Positions 1 to 8,634 of a stretch of 20,661 nt of DNA are shown piece after piece; the stretch's first letter is position 1, and each line of letters opens with the position of its first letter. This DNA comes from Cytophagaceae bacterium UBA6715. Lineage in GTDB: Bacteria; Bacteroidota; Bacteroidia; Cytophagales; Spirosomataceae. The notes under the pieces are model-generated. The model saw only the letters and a program-made list of their open reading frames with translations, had not been told where the DNA came from and ran no database searches. The translations under genes and the position numbers were made by a program. The stretch spans positions 15,891-36,551 of the forward strand of contig DKIP01000027.1 of NCBI GenBank assembly GCA_002454335.1, read 5' to 3'.

Positions 1-1124
1 ACTTTCTTCGTAAGCTCAATCTCACGCCACATGATATCCGATGCCAATGATGATCCACCCGGCGAATCGATACGCAAAACAATCGCCTTGACCGATTTGT
101 TTTCACGTAGTTTCTTTAATTCTTTGACAAAATCATCTGAGCCGATACTTCCATCTCCGCCCTTTGTACCCACGATTTCTCCTTCTGCAACTAATACGGC
201 AACTTTATTATTCCCCTCTACAGCTGGAATCGGATTTTTAGCGTGTAAATAATCTCCAAGCTTTACATATTTCAACTCCTCAGTAGCTTTTTTGCCAGTC
301 AATGCCTTTAATTTCGACTCAAATTCATCCAAATAGCCTAATTTGACCATACCCAAACGTTCCGCATTTTTCGGATCAAATGCCTGTAAACTATCTGCAA
401 TCGCATTCAACTTAGTAGCTGAAATTCCCCGACTCTCCGATATTTTTTGAAATACATCTTTGTTGATCGATTGTATGAAGGACAAGGTTTGCATCTTATT
501 TTCAGGACTCATATCCTCCCGAATGAAAGGCTCAACAGCTGATTTGAACTGACCCACACGGAACACTAAAGGCTCAATCTCTAGTTTTTCAAATGCTTTT
601 TTAAAAAACATGTATTGCACACTTATCCCATTGAAATCCAACAAACCTGCCGGATTTAGATATATGACATCAGCGACCGATGCCACGAAATATCCCTTTT
701 CCGAATACGAATTCGCATAAGCGTAGACAAATTTCCCCGACTTCTTAAATTTCGCCAAGGCATTGCGAACCTCAGTCAATTTAGCATAGCCCGCCATCGG
801 AAAACTTACATCAAGGTAAACCCCTTTGATCTTTGAATCCACGCGCGCGCGCTCAAGCGCTGAAAGCACCTGAATTAGCCCCAACTTGTCCGTGCTTGAA
901 AAAAACGGATTAGGTAAATCATCAAAAGGATTATCCTCCGTAGAAGCATTTTCGACAAAGGGTCGGTTTAAGTCGAGATGCAAAATAGATTGCTCTTTGA
1001 CCACATATTCCTTTTCTTCGCCACCCATCGCAGCCCCTATACCGGCAAGCAACAACAAGGCAAAAACAAAAAATAAGCAAATGCCTACCAGCGTTGCCAA
1101 CGAATATTTAACAAATTGCCACAT
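1..1124 (-). CDS. sppA: Signal peptide peptidase SppA (67K type), partial: C-terminus cut by window edge
   Basis: This is a membrane-anchored serine protease that degrades cleaved signal peptides in the envelope. Only about 374 N-terminal residues lie in the window; the frame runs open off the left edge. Reading from the ATG at 1124, the protein begins MWQFVKYS and has one hydrophobic membrane segment (about residues 8-32). The two catalytic motifs of the long SppA class follow: QFKSAVEPF, where Lys194 matches the general-base lysine, and RIDSPGGSSLASD, where Ser358 after PGG is the nucleophile. Having both in one chain identifies the tandem-domain E. coli-type SppA rather than the short Bacillus type. 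The gene lies 76 nt downstream of ppa on the same strand, so the two may be co-transcribed. The family call is firm; the C-terminal part cannot be judged. Confidence 0.93.
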   Translation of the reverse strand, partial: MWQFVKYSLATLVGICLFFVFALLLLAGIGAAMGGEEKEYVVKEQSILHLDLNRPFVENASTEDNPFDDLPNPFFSSTDKLGLIQVLSALERARVDSKIKGVYLDVSFPMAGYAKLTEVRNALAKFKKSGKFVYAYANSYSEKGYFVASVADVIYLNPAGLLDFNGISVQYMFFKKAFEKLEIEPLVFRVGQFKSAVEPFIREDMSPENKMQTLSFIQSINKDVFQKISESRGISATKLNAIADSLQAFDPKNAERLGMVKLGYLDEFESKLKALTGKKATEELKYVKLGDYLHAKNPIPAVEGNNKVAVLVAEGEIVGTKGGDGSIGSDDFVKELKKLRENKSVKAIVLRIDSPGGSSLASDIMWREIELTKK

Positions 1125-1200
1125 AGCTTTTAATTTAGTCGATACGAATATCGAAAGCTTTCATTCAATTTGGCTTTAATTATGACCAACGGTCAAATGT

Positions 1201-1818
1201 CTATCCAAAGTTTTTACGATAATCTTCACGCGATTGACGAATAACCTCATGCGCTACCTCGCGACCATATACGTCATCAATATCGACTGCAGGAGAAGTT
1301 GTTTCACCTGGCAACATTTTATACGTCCAAAAATAGTGACGTAAACGTTGAACGATATCCTTCGGTGCGTCAGAAATATCACGCCACTTACCGTAAATTG
1401 GATCATCTTTCAATACCGCGATGATTTTATCATCCGCCTCTCCTTTGTCAATCATACGAATTCCTCCAATAGGAATCGCTTGACATAAAATATCACCATG
1501 CGTAATTGCTCGTTCAGAAAGCACTAAAATATCCAATGGATCTCCATCTCCTTGCATAATATCCTTACCTGAATATTTACGCGCTAACTCCGCAATGCCA
1601 TCAGCACAATAGGTTTGTGGCAAAAAGCCATACAAAGCAGGGACAATGTTCGAGAATTTTTGAGGACGATCTATCTTCAAATATCCCGTTTGTTTATCTA
1701 TTTCATATTTAACCGTATCCGTCGGTACGATTTCAATAAATGCAGTTACTTGTTCAGGCATTTGGTCACCAATCTGGATACCATGCCAAGGATGTGCTTT
1801 AAAAAAGTTACGATTCAT
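1201..1818 (-). CDS. ppa: Inorganic pyrophosphatase (family I)
   Basis: This soluble cytoplasmic enzyme hydrolyses pyrophosphate to two phosphates and so pulls biosynthetic reactions forward. The 205-residue protein carries the family I signature DGDPLDI at residues 91-97, whose Asp91, Asp93 and Asp96 are the metal-binding aspartates. The second active-site stretch is DKGEADDK (124-131). The N-terminal block FIEIVPTDTVKYEID, with substrate-contacting Glu and Lys, is also typical. It is about 30 residues longer than the E. coli enzyme, mostly through an N-terminal extension starting MNRNFFKAHPWHG. It is divergent from def and upstream of sppA on the same strand. A candidate promoter (TTTG, 17 nt, TAATTTG) lies about 45 nt upstream of the start. 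Confidence 0.96.
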   Translation of the reverse strand: MNRNFFKAHPWHGIQIGDQMPEQVTAFIEIVPTDTVKYEIDKQTGYLKIDRPQKFSNIVPALYGFLPQTYCADGIAELARKYSGKDIMQGDGDPLDILVLSERAITHGDILCQAIPIGGIRMIDKGEADDKIIAVLKDDPIYGKWRDISDAPKDIVQRLRHYFWTYKMLPGETTSPAVDIDDVYGREVAHEVIRQSREDYRKNFG

Positions 1819-1863
1819 ATTTTTATCTTATATCAAAAAACAACTTAGGTTTCATAATCTTCG

Positions 1864-1891
1864 CAAATTACAAAAAAATAAGGAAACCAAA
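1864..1891 (-). promoter_or_regulatory. Candidate promoter of ppa
   Basis: Read on the minus strand, TTTG (1888-1891) is followed after 17 nt by TAATTTG (1864-1870), resembling the Bacteroidota -33/-7 pattern TTG...TAnnTTTG. The -7 box is one base short of the consensus. It lies about 45 nt upstream of the ppa start. Confidence 0.4.
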
Positions 1892-1937
1892 GGACTCCAT
1901 TCGCTTTTAAAAATTCCACATTTTCCCGTTTTTTCGT

Positions 1938-1945
1938 TAAATTTG
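1938..1945 (+). promoter_or_regulatory. Candidate -7 box of the def-pheT promoter
   Basis: TAAATTTG matches the Bacteroidota -7 consensus TAnnTTTG exactly and lies 21 nt upstream of the def ATG, implying a very short leader. I see no clear TTG at the expected -33 distance, so this is a half-match only. Confidence 0.45.
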
Positions 1946-1966
1946 CCGTTTGATTTTTTATAGACA

Positions 1967-2539
1967 ATGATATATCCCATCATCCCCTACGGCGACCCAG
2001 TCCTACGCAAAGTGGCAAAGCCTGTTGATTTCGGTTCCCTTGATTTAATCAAGCTTTCCGAGGACATGTTTGAAACCATGTATGCAGCTAGTGGCGTTGG
2101 TTTAGCTGCCCCGCAAATCGGCATGGACATTCGCCTTTTCGTCGTGGACGGCAGACCTATGAACGAAGGTGAGGAAGAAGAGGACATTGACCCATCGTTA
2201 ATCGATTTCAAAAAGGTTTTTGTGAACGCAACCATCTTAGATGAAACAGGCGAGGAATGGGGATTCGAGGAAGGTTGCCTATCCATTCCGGGAATTCGAG
2301 GCGAAGTATTCCGTCCAGAATATGTCAAAATCCATTACTGGACTGAAAAAGGAGAAGAAAGAACTGACGTTTTCGAGGGCTTTGCCGCACGAATCATTCA
2401 GCATGAATACGATCATATTGAAGGTATTTTATTCACGGATCACTTGAATGTTGTCAAAAAACGTATGATCAAAAACAAATTAAGTGACATTACCCGCGGG
2501 AAAGTTTCTGTGGATTATAAAATGAAGTTATCCCGCTAA
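1967..2539 (+). CDS. def: Peptide deformylase
   Basis: This metalloenzyme removes the formyl group from the N-terminal formyl-methionine of new proteins. All three family motifs are present in order: GVGLAAPQ (residues 43-50), EGCLS (102-106) and QHEYDH (145-150). Cys104, His146 and His150 are the metal ligands and Glu147 is the catalytic residue. The length of 190 residues is normal. An acidic insert (about residues 66-75, rich in Glu) lies between motifs 1 and 2; such surface inserts are tolerated in the family. The gene is followed after 9 nt by pheT, so the two very likely form one transcript. The partner enzyme that adds the formyl group, Fmt, is encoded 12 kb away at 14547. Confidence 0.97.
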   Translation: MIYPIIPYGDPVLRKVAKPVDFGSLDLIKLSEDMFETMYAASGVGLAAPQIGMDIRLFVVDGRPMNEGEEEEDIDPSLIDFKKVFVNATILDETGEEWGFEEGCLSIPGIRGEVFRPEYVKIHYWTEKGEERTDVFEGFAARIIQHEYDHIEGILFTDHLNVVKKRMIKNKLSDITRGKVSVDYKMKLSR

Positions 2540-2548
2540 TTCAGCAAC

Positions 2549-4984
2549 ATGAAGATTTCGATTAATTGGTTACGTGATTTTATTGATTTGGCTCGTTTAC
2601 CCCAACAAGGCCAAGCAGAGGAACTCGATGTATTATTAACAAATACAGGTTTAGAGGTAGAAGGCATCGAAGCCCACGAAAAAATTCCAGGGGGGCTTCG
2701 TGGATTCGTTGTAGGTGAAGTTTTGACCTGTGAAAAATTTGAAGTAAAAGAAAAAACGCTCAGCCTAACGACCGTTGACGCAGGACTCGATGAAATACTA
2801 ACCATTGTTTGTGGTGCAGCGAATGTTGCTGCAGGCCAAAAAGTGATTGTCGCAACGCCAGGTACTATGTTGTACGACAATACAGGAAAAGAGCTTTTCA
2901 AGATTGAAAAACGTAAAGTATACGGACAAGCTTCCGAGGGAATGATTTGCGCGGAAGACGAAATTGGCATCGGCACATCACATGATGGCATCTTAATCTT
3001 AGATACTACATTGCCAAACGGAACTCCAGCTGCGCAATATTTTCAGATCGACTCCGACCTTGTTTTGGAAATCGGCCTAACTCCAAACCGCGCAGATGCC
3101 GCATCGCATTGGGGTGTAGCACGTGACATCAAAGCTGTTAGTGGAATCGAAATAAAACTACCCGATGTATCTAAATTTAAGGTTGCCAATAATTCATTCC
3201 CTATCGAGGTCAAAATTCAAGACACAGGCTGTACCCGTTTTTGCGGACTGACGATAGATGGCGTACAAGTTGGCCCATCACCTGCATGGTTACAAGAGCG
3301 TTTATCGGCCATTGGCTTACGTCCCATCAATAACATTGTCGATGTTACGAATTACATTTGCCATGGTTTAGGCCAACCGATGCACGCCTATGACTGGAAT
3401 CAATTACGTGGAGGAAAATTAATCGTTGACCAAGCAAAGGCAGGCACAAAATTTACTACGCTTGATGGAACGGAGCGCACGTTATCAGGAGAAGAAATTA
3501 TGATCTGTGATGCTGAAGGGCCGATTGGCTTAGCCGGTGTCATGGGAGGAGCGGATTCATCCATTCAAGATTCAACGACTCGTATTTATTTGGAAGTTGC
3601 CTACTTCAAACCCGAACGCATCCGTAAGGCAGCTCAAATTCATAGCTTAAAAACTGATGCATCATTCCGTTTCGAACGTGGAACAGACATTGAAGCCAAG
3701 GCTTTTGCGATTCAATATGCAGCCTTATTAATCCAAGAAATTGCAGGCGGACAAATCAGCTCCGACTTGGTGGATTATTATCCTGAAAAACCCGTTTTGG
3801 CAGAAATTCAAATGACCTATGCGCGTATCAAACAGCTCATCGGCATTGAAATCGGTGTGGAACGCATCCAAGAAATTCTTGTTGCCTTGGATTTCGAATT
3901 AATAAATAAATCGGCTGAAGGGTTTATCGCAGTAGCTCCCGCATACCGTGTGGATGTTACGCGTGAAGCAGATATCATTGAAGAAATTCTTCGTATCCAT
4001 GGATTGGATAACATTCCTTTATCGGAAAACTTAAGTGCTAAATTCATATCAGAATTCCCGTCACTCGACAAGGAAAAAGTTCAATTGACGATTGGACAAA
4101 GTCTAGCTGCCAAAGGTTTTCAAGAAATCATCAGCAATTCTTTAACGAAAGGCGAATACCATGGCTTAATCGCCAAGGACCTTACGTTTGACACAGTCGA
4201 AATCTTAAACCGCTTATCGGAGGATTTAGGCGTCATGCGTCAGCATTTGGTATTCCATGGCTTGGAGGTTTTGGCGCATAATATTAACCGCCGACAAAAA
4301 GACTTGAAACTTTTCGAATTCGGAAAGACCTACCATAAAAAAGGAGAAAAGTTTATCGAAAAACGCCATTTGGCGCTTTATACAACGGGACTCGCTGAAG
4401 GGGAAACCTGGTCGCATGCGCCTCAAAAAAGTCAATTGCACCAATTATATGCGCAAGTGATTGCGACGATGAAGCAATTAGGCGTAGCGCAATTTGACAC
4501 GACGGTGATTGAACAATCGCAGGTATTTGCCTATGGCTTAACGATTACGGTCAACAAAAAACCAGTCGTTTCGCTGGGTTTAGTACACCCGAAATTGGCG
4601 CAAAAATTCGACGTGAAACAAGAAGTTTTCATGGCAGATTTCGATTGGGATTTCTGGGTGAAGCAAGAGAAAGGAAACTTCGTATATCAAGAAATTTCAA
4701 AGTTCCCGGAGGTGCGTCGCGACTTATCGCTCGTATTAGACCAAACGGTCAGCTTGCAAGCCATTCGACGTGTAGCGGAACAAACGGAAAAGAATTTATT
4801 GAAAAGCGTAGCTGTTTTTGATGTGTATGTGGGCAAAAATTTAGGCGAAGGGAAGAAATCCTATTCCGTTTCATTCATCCTACAAGATGAAACGCAAACA
4901 CTAACTGATAAGGTGATTGATGCGACAATGGATCGATTGATCACACGCTTTGAGAAGGAATTGGGAGCCTTGATTCGTAAATAG
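2549..4984 (+). CDS. pheT: Phenylalanine-tRNA ligase beta subunit
   Basis: This is the beta chain of the heterotetrameric enzyme that charges tRNA-Phe. The 811 residues have the full bacterial layout: an N-terminal segment beginning MKISINWLRDFIDL, an EMAP/OB-fold tRNA-binding domain (about 41-155), B3/B4 editing domain (about 220-395, with RPINNIVDVTNY and GPIGLAGVMGG), B5 domain (about 410-485), a catalytic-like core, and a C-terminal FDX-ACB anticodon-binding domain (about 718-810, with FPEVRRDLSLV). No truncation is visible. The start follows the def stop by 9 nt with no Shine-Dalgarno sequence, as is common in Bacteroidota. The alpha subunit gene pheS, often adjacent in other bacteria, is not in the window. 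The stop codon lies inside a perfect hairpin shared with ffh. Confidence 0.97.
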   Translation: MKISINWLRDFIDLARLPQQGQAEELDVLLTNTGLEVEGIEAHEKIPGGLRGFVVGEVLTCEKFEVKEKTLSLTTVDAGLDEILTIVCGAANVAAGQKVIVATPGTMLYDNTGKELFKIEKRKVYGQASEGMICAEDEIGIGTSHDGILILDTTLPNGTPAAQYFQIDSDLVLEIGLTPNRADAASHWGVARDIKAVSGIEIKLPDVSKFKVANNSFPIEVKIQDTGCTRFCGLTIDGVQVGPSPAWLQERLSAIGLRPINNIVDVTNYICHGLGQPMHAYDWNQLRGGKLIVDQAKAGTKFTTLDGTERTLSGEEIMICDAEGPIGLAGVMGGADSSIQDSTTRIYLEVAYFKPERIRKAAQIHSLKTDASFRFERGTDIEAKAFAIQYAALLIQEIAGGQISSDLVDYYPEKPVLAEIQMTYARIKQLIGIEIGVERIQEILVALDFELINKSAEGFIAVAPAYRVDVTREADIIEEILRIHGLDNIPLSENLSAKFISEFPSLDKEKVQLTIGQSLAAKGFQEIISNSLTKGEYHGLIAKDLTFDTVEILNRLSEDLGVMRQHLVFHGLEVLAHNINRRQKDLKLFEFGKTYHKKGEKFIEKRHLALYTTGLAEGETWSHAPQKSQLHQLYAQVIATMKQLGVAQFDTTVIEQSQVFAYGLTITVNKKPVVSLGLVHPKLAQKFDVKQEVFMADFDWDFWVKQEKGNFVYQEISKFPEVRRDLSLVLDQTVSLQAIRRVAEQTEKNLLKSVAVFDVYVGKNLGEGKKSYSVSFILQDETQTLTDKVIDATMDRLITRFEKELGALIRK

Positions 4985-4994
4985 AATCAAGGCT
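4966..4994. terminator. Hairpin spanning the pheT stop codon, shared by pheT and ffh
   Basis: AGCCTTGATTC (4966-4976) and GAATCAAGGCT (4984-4994) form a perfect 11-bp stem around a 7-nt loop. The pheT stop TAG (4982-4984) straddles the end of the loop and the start of the right arm. It sits at the convergent pheT/ffh junction. The following T-tract is interrupted in both directions, so it is either a moderate bidirectional terminator or a 3'-end stabilising structure. Confidence 0.65.
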
Positions 4995-5004
4995 TTACCA
5001 AATT

Positions 5005-6339
5005 TTATCGTTTGAACATGTTTCCCATGTTCGGCATTTTCATTTTACCATCTTGCACTTTGTTCATCATGCGCATCATTTTACGCATGTCTTCAAATTG
5101 CTTTAACAAGCCATTGACTTGTTGGATCGATGTCCCAGAGCCGGCCGCGATGCGGTTCTTACGCGCGGGGTTTAATATATCTGGATTTTGACGCTCTTTT
5201 AAGGTCATGGATTGAATAATAGCTTCAATAGGCTTGAATGAGTCATTCGAAATATCTACATCTTTCACCGCTTGGCCCATACCCGGAACCATGCCCATCA
5301 AATCTTTGATATTCCCCATCTTCTTGATTTGTTGCAATTGCGCATAGAAATCTTCGAATGAGAAGTTATTTTGACGAATCTTCTTATTTAAGCGAGCTGC
5401 CTCTTCTTCATCAAAAGCTTGTTGAGCACGTTCAACCAAGGAAAGTACGTCACCCATACCCAAAATACGATTTGCCATCCGGTCTGGATAAAACAAATCT
5501 AAGGCTTCCATTTTCTCACCTGTTGAGATAAACTTAATCGGCTTATCTACCACCTGACGAATAGAAAGTGCAGCTCCCCCACGTGAATCACCATCTAATT
5601 TCGTTAGGACGACTCCATCAAAATTCAAGCGATCGTTGAAAGTCTTCGCAGTATTCACCGCATCTTGACCTGTCATGGAATCCACTACGAACAAAATCTC
5701 GGTTGGACGAATGGCTTCTTTCACAGCGGCAATCTCATTCATCATCGCCTCATCAACCGCCAAACGACCCGCTGTATCGACTATCACAACTTTCTTACCC
5801 ATTTTTCGGGCGTAAGACAAAGCATTTTGTGCGATGGAAACGGCGTCTTTATTTTCAGGTTCTGCGTAAACTTCCACGTCTACTTGCTCACCCAATACTT
5901 TCAATTGGTCAATCGCAGCCGGGCGATAAATATCACAGGCAACCAACAAGACATTTCTGCCTCCTTTTTTAATATGTTGGGCTAATTTTCCCGAGAAAGT
6001 CGTTTTACCCGAACCTTGTAATCCAGCAATTAAGACAACTGCGGGGTCACCTTTTAGATTAATATCTTGTTTGGTTCCACCCATTAATTGGGTTAACTCC
6101 TCTTGAACGATTTTAACTAATAATTGGCCTGGTTCAACAGCGATCAAGATTTTCTGGCCCATAGCCTGATCCTTGATACGATCCGTAATTTCTTTGGCTA
6201 CTTTATAGTTAACGTCGGCATCCATGAGTGCCCGACGAATTTCTTTGACGGTCGCGGCAACGTTCACATCGGTGATGCGTCCGTTTCCTTTGAGGGTCCG
6301 CATCGCGGTACTTAACTTGGAACTTAAATTTTCAAACAT
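5005..6339 (-). CDS. ffh: Signal recognition particle GTPase (Ffh/SRP54)
   Basis: This is the protein core of the bacterial signal recognition particle, which with 4.5S RNA and the receptor FtsY delivers nascent membrane and secreted proteins to the translocon. The N domain is residues 1-95. The G domain carries the P-loop GLQGSGKTT (106-114), DTAGR (188-192) and TKLDGDSRGG (246-255). The methionine-rich M domain (about 325-435) contains the RNA-binding stretch around NRIAAGSGTSIQQVN and ends in a Met-rich tail. At 444 residues it is full length. It lies 46 nt downstream of purU on the same strand, so it may be read through from the purU promoter; I saw no clear TAnnTTTG box in that gap. No 4.5S RNA gene was recognised nearby. 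Confidence 0.98.
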   Translation of the reverse strand: MFENLSSKLSTAMRTLKGNGRITDVNVAATVKEIRRALMDADVNYKVAKEITDRIKDQAMGQKILIAVEPGQLLVKIVQEELTQLMGGTKQDINLKGDPAVVLIAGLQGSGKTTFSGKLAQHIKKGGRNVLLVACDIYRPAAIDQLKVLGEQVDVEVYAEPENKDAVSIAQNALSYARKMGKKVVIVDTAGRLAVDEAMMNEIAAVKEAIRPTEILFVVDSMTGQDAVNTAKTFNDRLNFDGVVLTKLDGDSRGGAALSIRQVVDKPIKFISTGEKMEALDLFYPDRMANRILGMGDVLSLVERAQQAFDEEEAARLNKKIRQNNFSFEDFYAQLQQIKKMGNIKDLMGMVPGMGQAVKDVDISNDSFKPIEAIIQSMTLKERQNPDILNPARKNRIAAGSGTSIQQVNGLLKQFEDMRKMMRMMNKVQDGKMKMPNMGNMFKR

Positions 6340-6385
6340 AGTATGATAAAAAAGGAATGCAATTTACGCATTTTGGAGCAAATTC

Positions 6386-7219
6386 TTAATCAAAAATGAT
6401 GGTCTTATTCTGATGCAAGAAAACACGATCTTCGAAAACCATCTTTAAGGCATTTGCTAAAACAATCTTCTCTACATCTTTGCCAGCTTTAGCCATCTCT
6501 TTTGCTGAATAACTATGGTTCACCGCCACAACATCTTGGCAAATAATCGGTCCCTCATCGAGGTCATCTGTAACAAAATGGGCGGTGGCACCGATAATCT
6601 TAACGCCACGGTCAAAGGCTTGTTGGTAAGGCTTCGCCCCCACAAACGCGGGTAAAAAAGAGTGGTGAATATTAATCATGCGTCCTAAATATTTCGCAGA
6701 AAAACTCGGAGTCAAGATGCGCATATACTTCGCCAAAACAATATAATCTGGCGAGTAAGCATCAATTTGAGCTTCTACAAGTTTTTCATGCGCTTCACGT
6801 TCCATTCCATCAGCGCTGATGAGATGAAAAGGCATTTGAAATTGGGCACATAGACCTGCTAAAATCGCATGATTGCCTATGACCGCTTCGATTTGGAAAT
6901 GGAGATCTTGGAATTGTGAACGGATCAACAAATCTCCTAGGCAGTGATGCTCTTTGGTTACTAATAGGACGACCCGTTTTAATGCGGGCGGAATAATTTC
7001 AACCTGGGCATTTTGTGGCAAGACGGCTAAAAGCTCACCTTGAAGCGCATGAATTTCACAATTCCCAACATAGGAAATGCGCATAAAAAACTGGTTAAAT
7101 GCCTCATCCACAAATTCATTTGTACGTGTGACATTCAATAATTTTTCGAATAAAATGCCTGTGATTTTATGCACGAGACCTTTTTCATCCTGACAGGCAA
7201 TCTTAATAACCGTTTCCAT
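6386..7219 (-). CDS. purU: Formyltetrahydrofolate deformylase
   Basis: PurU hydrolyses 10-formyltetrahydrofolate to formate and tetrahydrofolate, balancing the one-carbon pool and in some bacteria feeding formate to PurT. The 277-residue protein has an N-terminal ACT regulatory domain (about 1-80, starting METVIKIACQDEKGLVHKIT) and a C-terminal formyltransferase fold. The latter carries NIHHSFLPAF (183-192) and GATAHFVTDDLDEGPII (210-226). Asn183, His185 and Asp221 are the expected catalytic residues, equivalent to those of Fmt in this window. The ACT domain plus hydrolase separates PurU from the purine transformylase PurN. It is divergent from icd and upstream of ffh on the same strand. A TAAATTTG -7 box lies about 22 nt upstream of the start. 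Confidence 0.95.
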   Translation of the reverse strand: METVIKIACQDEKGLVHKITGILFEKLLNVTRTNEFVDEAFNQFFMRISYVGNCEIHALQGELLAVLPQNAQVEIIPPALKRVVLLVTKEHHCLGDLLIRSQFQDLHFQIEAVIGNHAILAGLCAQFQMPFHLISADGMEREAHEKLVEAQIDAYSPDYIVLAKYMRILTPSFSAKYLGRMINIHHSFLPAFVGAKPYQQAFDRGVKIIGATAHFVTDDLDEGPIICQDVVAVNHSYSAKEMAKAGKDVEKIVLANALKMVFEDRVFLHQNKTIIFD

Positions 7220-7241
7220 AAAAAATATTGACTCAATCCTT

Positions 7242-7249
7242 CAAATTTA
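7242..7249 (-). promoter_or_regulatory. Candidate -7 box of the purU(-ffh) promoter
   Basis: On the minus strand this reads TAAATTTG, an exact TAnnTTTG match, 22 nt upstream of the purU ATG. No TTG is visible at the usual -33 distance. Confidence 0.45.
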
Positions 7250-7283
7250 CCTCAAAATCGTGAATAAAAAAGAATTCCTTATT

Positions 7284-7291
7284 TACCTTTG
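7284..7291 (+). promoter_or_regulatory. Candidate -7 box of the icd promoter
   Basis: TACCTTTG matches the TAnnTTTG consensus. It would start an RNA near 7298 with a leader of about 50 nt before the icd ATG. The leader holds a small inverted repeat, TAATCG...CGATTA. The same octamer precedes greA and the gene at 18723. The -33 element is weak. Confidence 0.5.
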
Positions 7292-7349
7292 CAAGATTAA
7301 TCGTGCCTAAGCCCGATTATTTGAAAGCTTATAAACAATCTGTATCAAA

Positions 7350-8579
7350 ATGGAAAAAATTAAAGTGGCCAACCCGGTCGTTGAGCTTGATGGAGACGAA
7401 ATGACTCGCATCATTTGGAAATTTATCAAAGACAAATTGATCTTACCTTACGTCGATGTAGATATCAAATACTACGATTTAGGGGTAGAGTATCGTGATG
7501 AAACGAATGACCAAGTAACGATTGAGGCAGCTGAGGCTATCAAAAAATACGGTGTTGGAATCAAATGTGCAACAATCACTCCAGATGAAGCACGTGTGAA
7601 AGAATTCGATTTGAAGCAAATGTGGAAGTCTCCCAATGGTACAATTCGTAACATTTTGGATGGAACGGTTTTCCGTGAGCCAATCGTTTGTTCAAATGTT
7701 CCTCGTTTAGTACCTAATTGGACTGCACCAATCATGATTGGTCGTCACGCCTTTGGCGATCAATATAGAGCAACCGATTTCGTAACAAAAGGAAAAGGTA
7801 AATTAACAGTAACATTCACACCGGAAGAAGGTGGGGAAGCACAAACTTTTGAAGTGTATAACTTTAAAGGAGATGGTGTTGCGTTAACGATGTACAACAC
7901 AGATGAATCCATCAAAGGCTTTGCGCACTCTTGCTTTAACATGGCATTGAGCAAAGGATGGCCATTATATTTATCTACAAAGAACACGATCTTGAAGAAA
8001 TACGATGGTCGTTTCAAAGATATTTTTGAGGAAATCTACCAATCAGATTACAAGGCGAAGTTTGACGCTGCAGGTATCGTTTACGAGCACCGTTTAATCG
8101 ATGATATGGTTGCTTCTGCGTTGAAGTGGAATGGTAACTTTGTTTGGGCTTGTAAAAACTATGACGGAGACGTTCAATCAGATACGGTTGCACAAGGTTT
8201 CGGTTCCTTAGGTTTAATGACGTCTGTGTTGATTACGCCAGACGGAAAGGTTATGGAAGCTGAGGCTGCGCACGGAACGGTTACACGCCACTACCGTGAT
8301 CACCAAGCAGGAAAACCTACATCAACGAATCCAATTGCATCGATTTTTGCTTGGACACGTGGATTAGAATTCCGTGGTAAATTAGATAATAATGCGGCTT
8401 TGATCAACTTCTGCCAAACATTGGAAAAAGTATGTGTTGAGACTGTTGAGTCAGGTAAAATGACGAAAGACTTAGCGGTATGTATTCACGGAAACAAAGT
8501 GAATCATGGCGAGCACTACTTGTATACGGAAGAGTTCTTAGAAGCTTTGGATACGAACTTAAAAGCAGCGTTAGCGTAA
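7350..8579 (+). CDS. icd: NADP-dependent isocitrate dehydrogenase, eukaryote-like (type II) homodimer
   Basis: This TCA-cycle enzyme oxidatively decarboxylates isocitrate to 2-oxoglutarate, making NADPH. The 409-residue protein resembles the cytosolic eukaryotic IDH1/IDH2 group rather than the E. coli Icd group. It has LDGDEMTRIIW near the N-terminus, then KSPNGTIRNILDGTVFRE and GRHAFGDQYRATDF. By direct count Ser94, Asn96, Arg100, Arg109 and Arg132 fall at the same numbers as the substrate-binding residues of human IDH1. GFGSLGLMTS and EAAHGTVTRHYR further on are also typical. The gene appears monocistronic: its own -7 box lies upstream and a strong hairpin terminator directly follows the stop. 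NADP preference is inferred from the family. Confidence 0.97.
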   Translation: MEKIKVANPVVELDGDEMTRIIWKFIKDKLILPYVDVDIKYYDLGVEYRDETNDQVTIEAAEAIKKYGVGIKCATITPDEARVKEFDLKQMWKSPNGTIRNILDGTVFREPIVCSNVPRLVPNWTAPIMIGRHAFGDQYRATDFVTKGKGKLTVTFTPEEGGEAQTFEVYNFKGDGVALTMYNTDESIKGFAHSCFNMALSKGWPLYLSTKNTILKKYDGRFKDIFEEIYQSDYKAKFDAAGIVYEHRLIDDMVASALKWNGNFVWACKNYDGDVQSDTVAQGFGSLGLMTSVLITPDGKVMEAEAAHGTVTRHYRDHQAGKPTSTNPIASIFAWTRGLEFRGKLDNNAALINFCQTLEKVCVETVESGKMTKDLAVCIHGNKVNHGEHYLYTEEFLEALDTNLKAALA

Positions 8580-8596
8580 GCTTTTAACGATGAGAG

Positions 8597-8631
8597 AAAA
8601 GCCATCCGTCTACTGACAGATGGCTTTTTTT
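8597..8631. terminator. Bidirectional intrinsic terminator between icd and the SGNH esterase gene
   Basis: GCCATC (8601-8606) pairs with GATGGC (8619-8624). The inner stem continues after one mismatch (GTC/GAC) to a TACT loop. A-rich sequence precedes it and at least seven T follow, so a U-tract exists for both strands. It lies in the convergent gap. Confidence 0.88.
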
Positions 8632-8634
8632 ATG

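Noticed and set aside
31..252. Plus-strand open frames at 31-252 and 886-1179
   Set aside because: They lie antisense to the sppA coding frame, which has clear catalytic motifs and is interrupted only by the window edge.
1140..1153. Small inverted repeats in the ppa-sppA gap (CGATA/TATCG, and TGACC/GGTCA near 1184-1196)
   Set aside because: Stems are only 5 bp with no following T-run, so neither a terminator nor a defined operator is supported.
4226..4444. Antisense open frames inside pheT, ffh, icd and purK
   Set aside because: They show no recognisable domain or signal and sit opposite well-conserved proteins; they are by-products of codon use.
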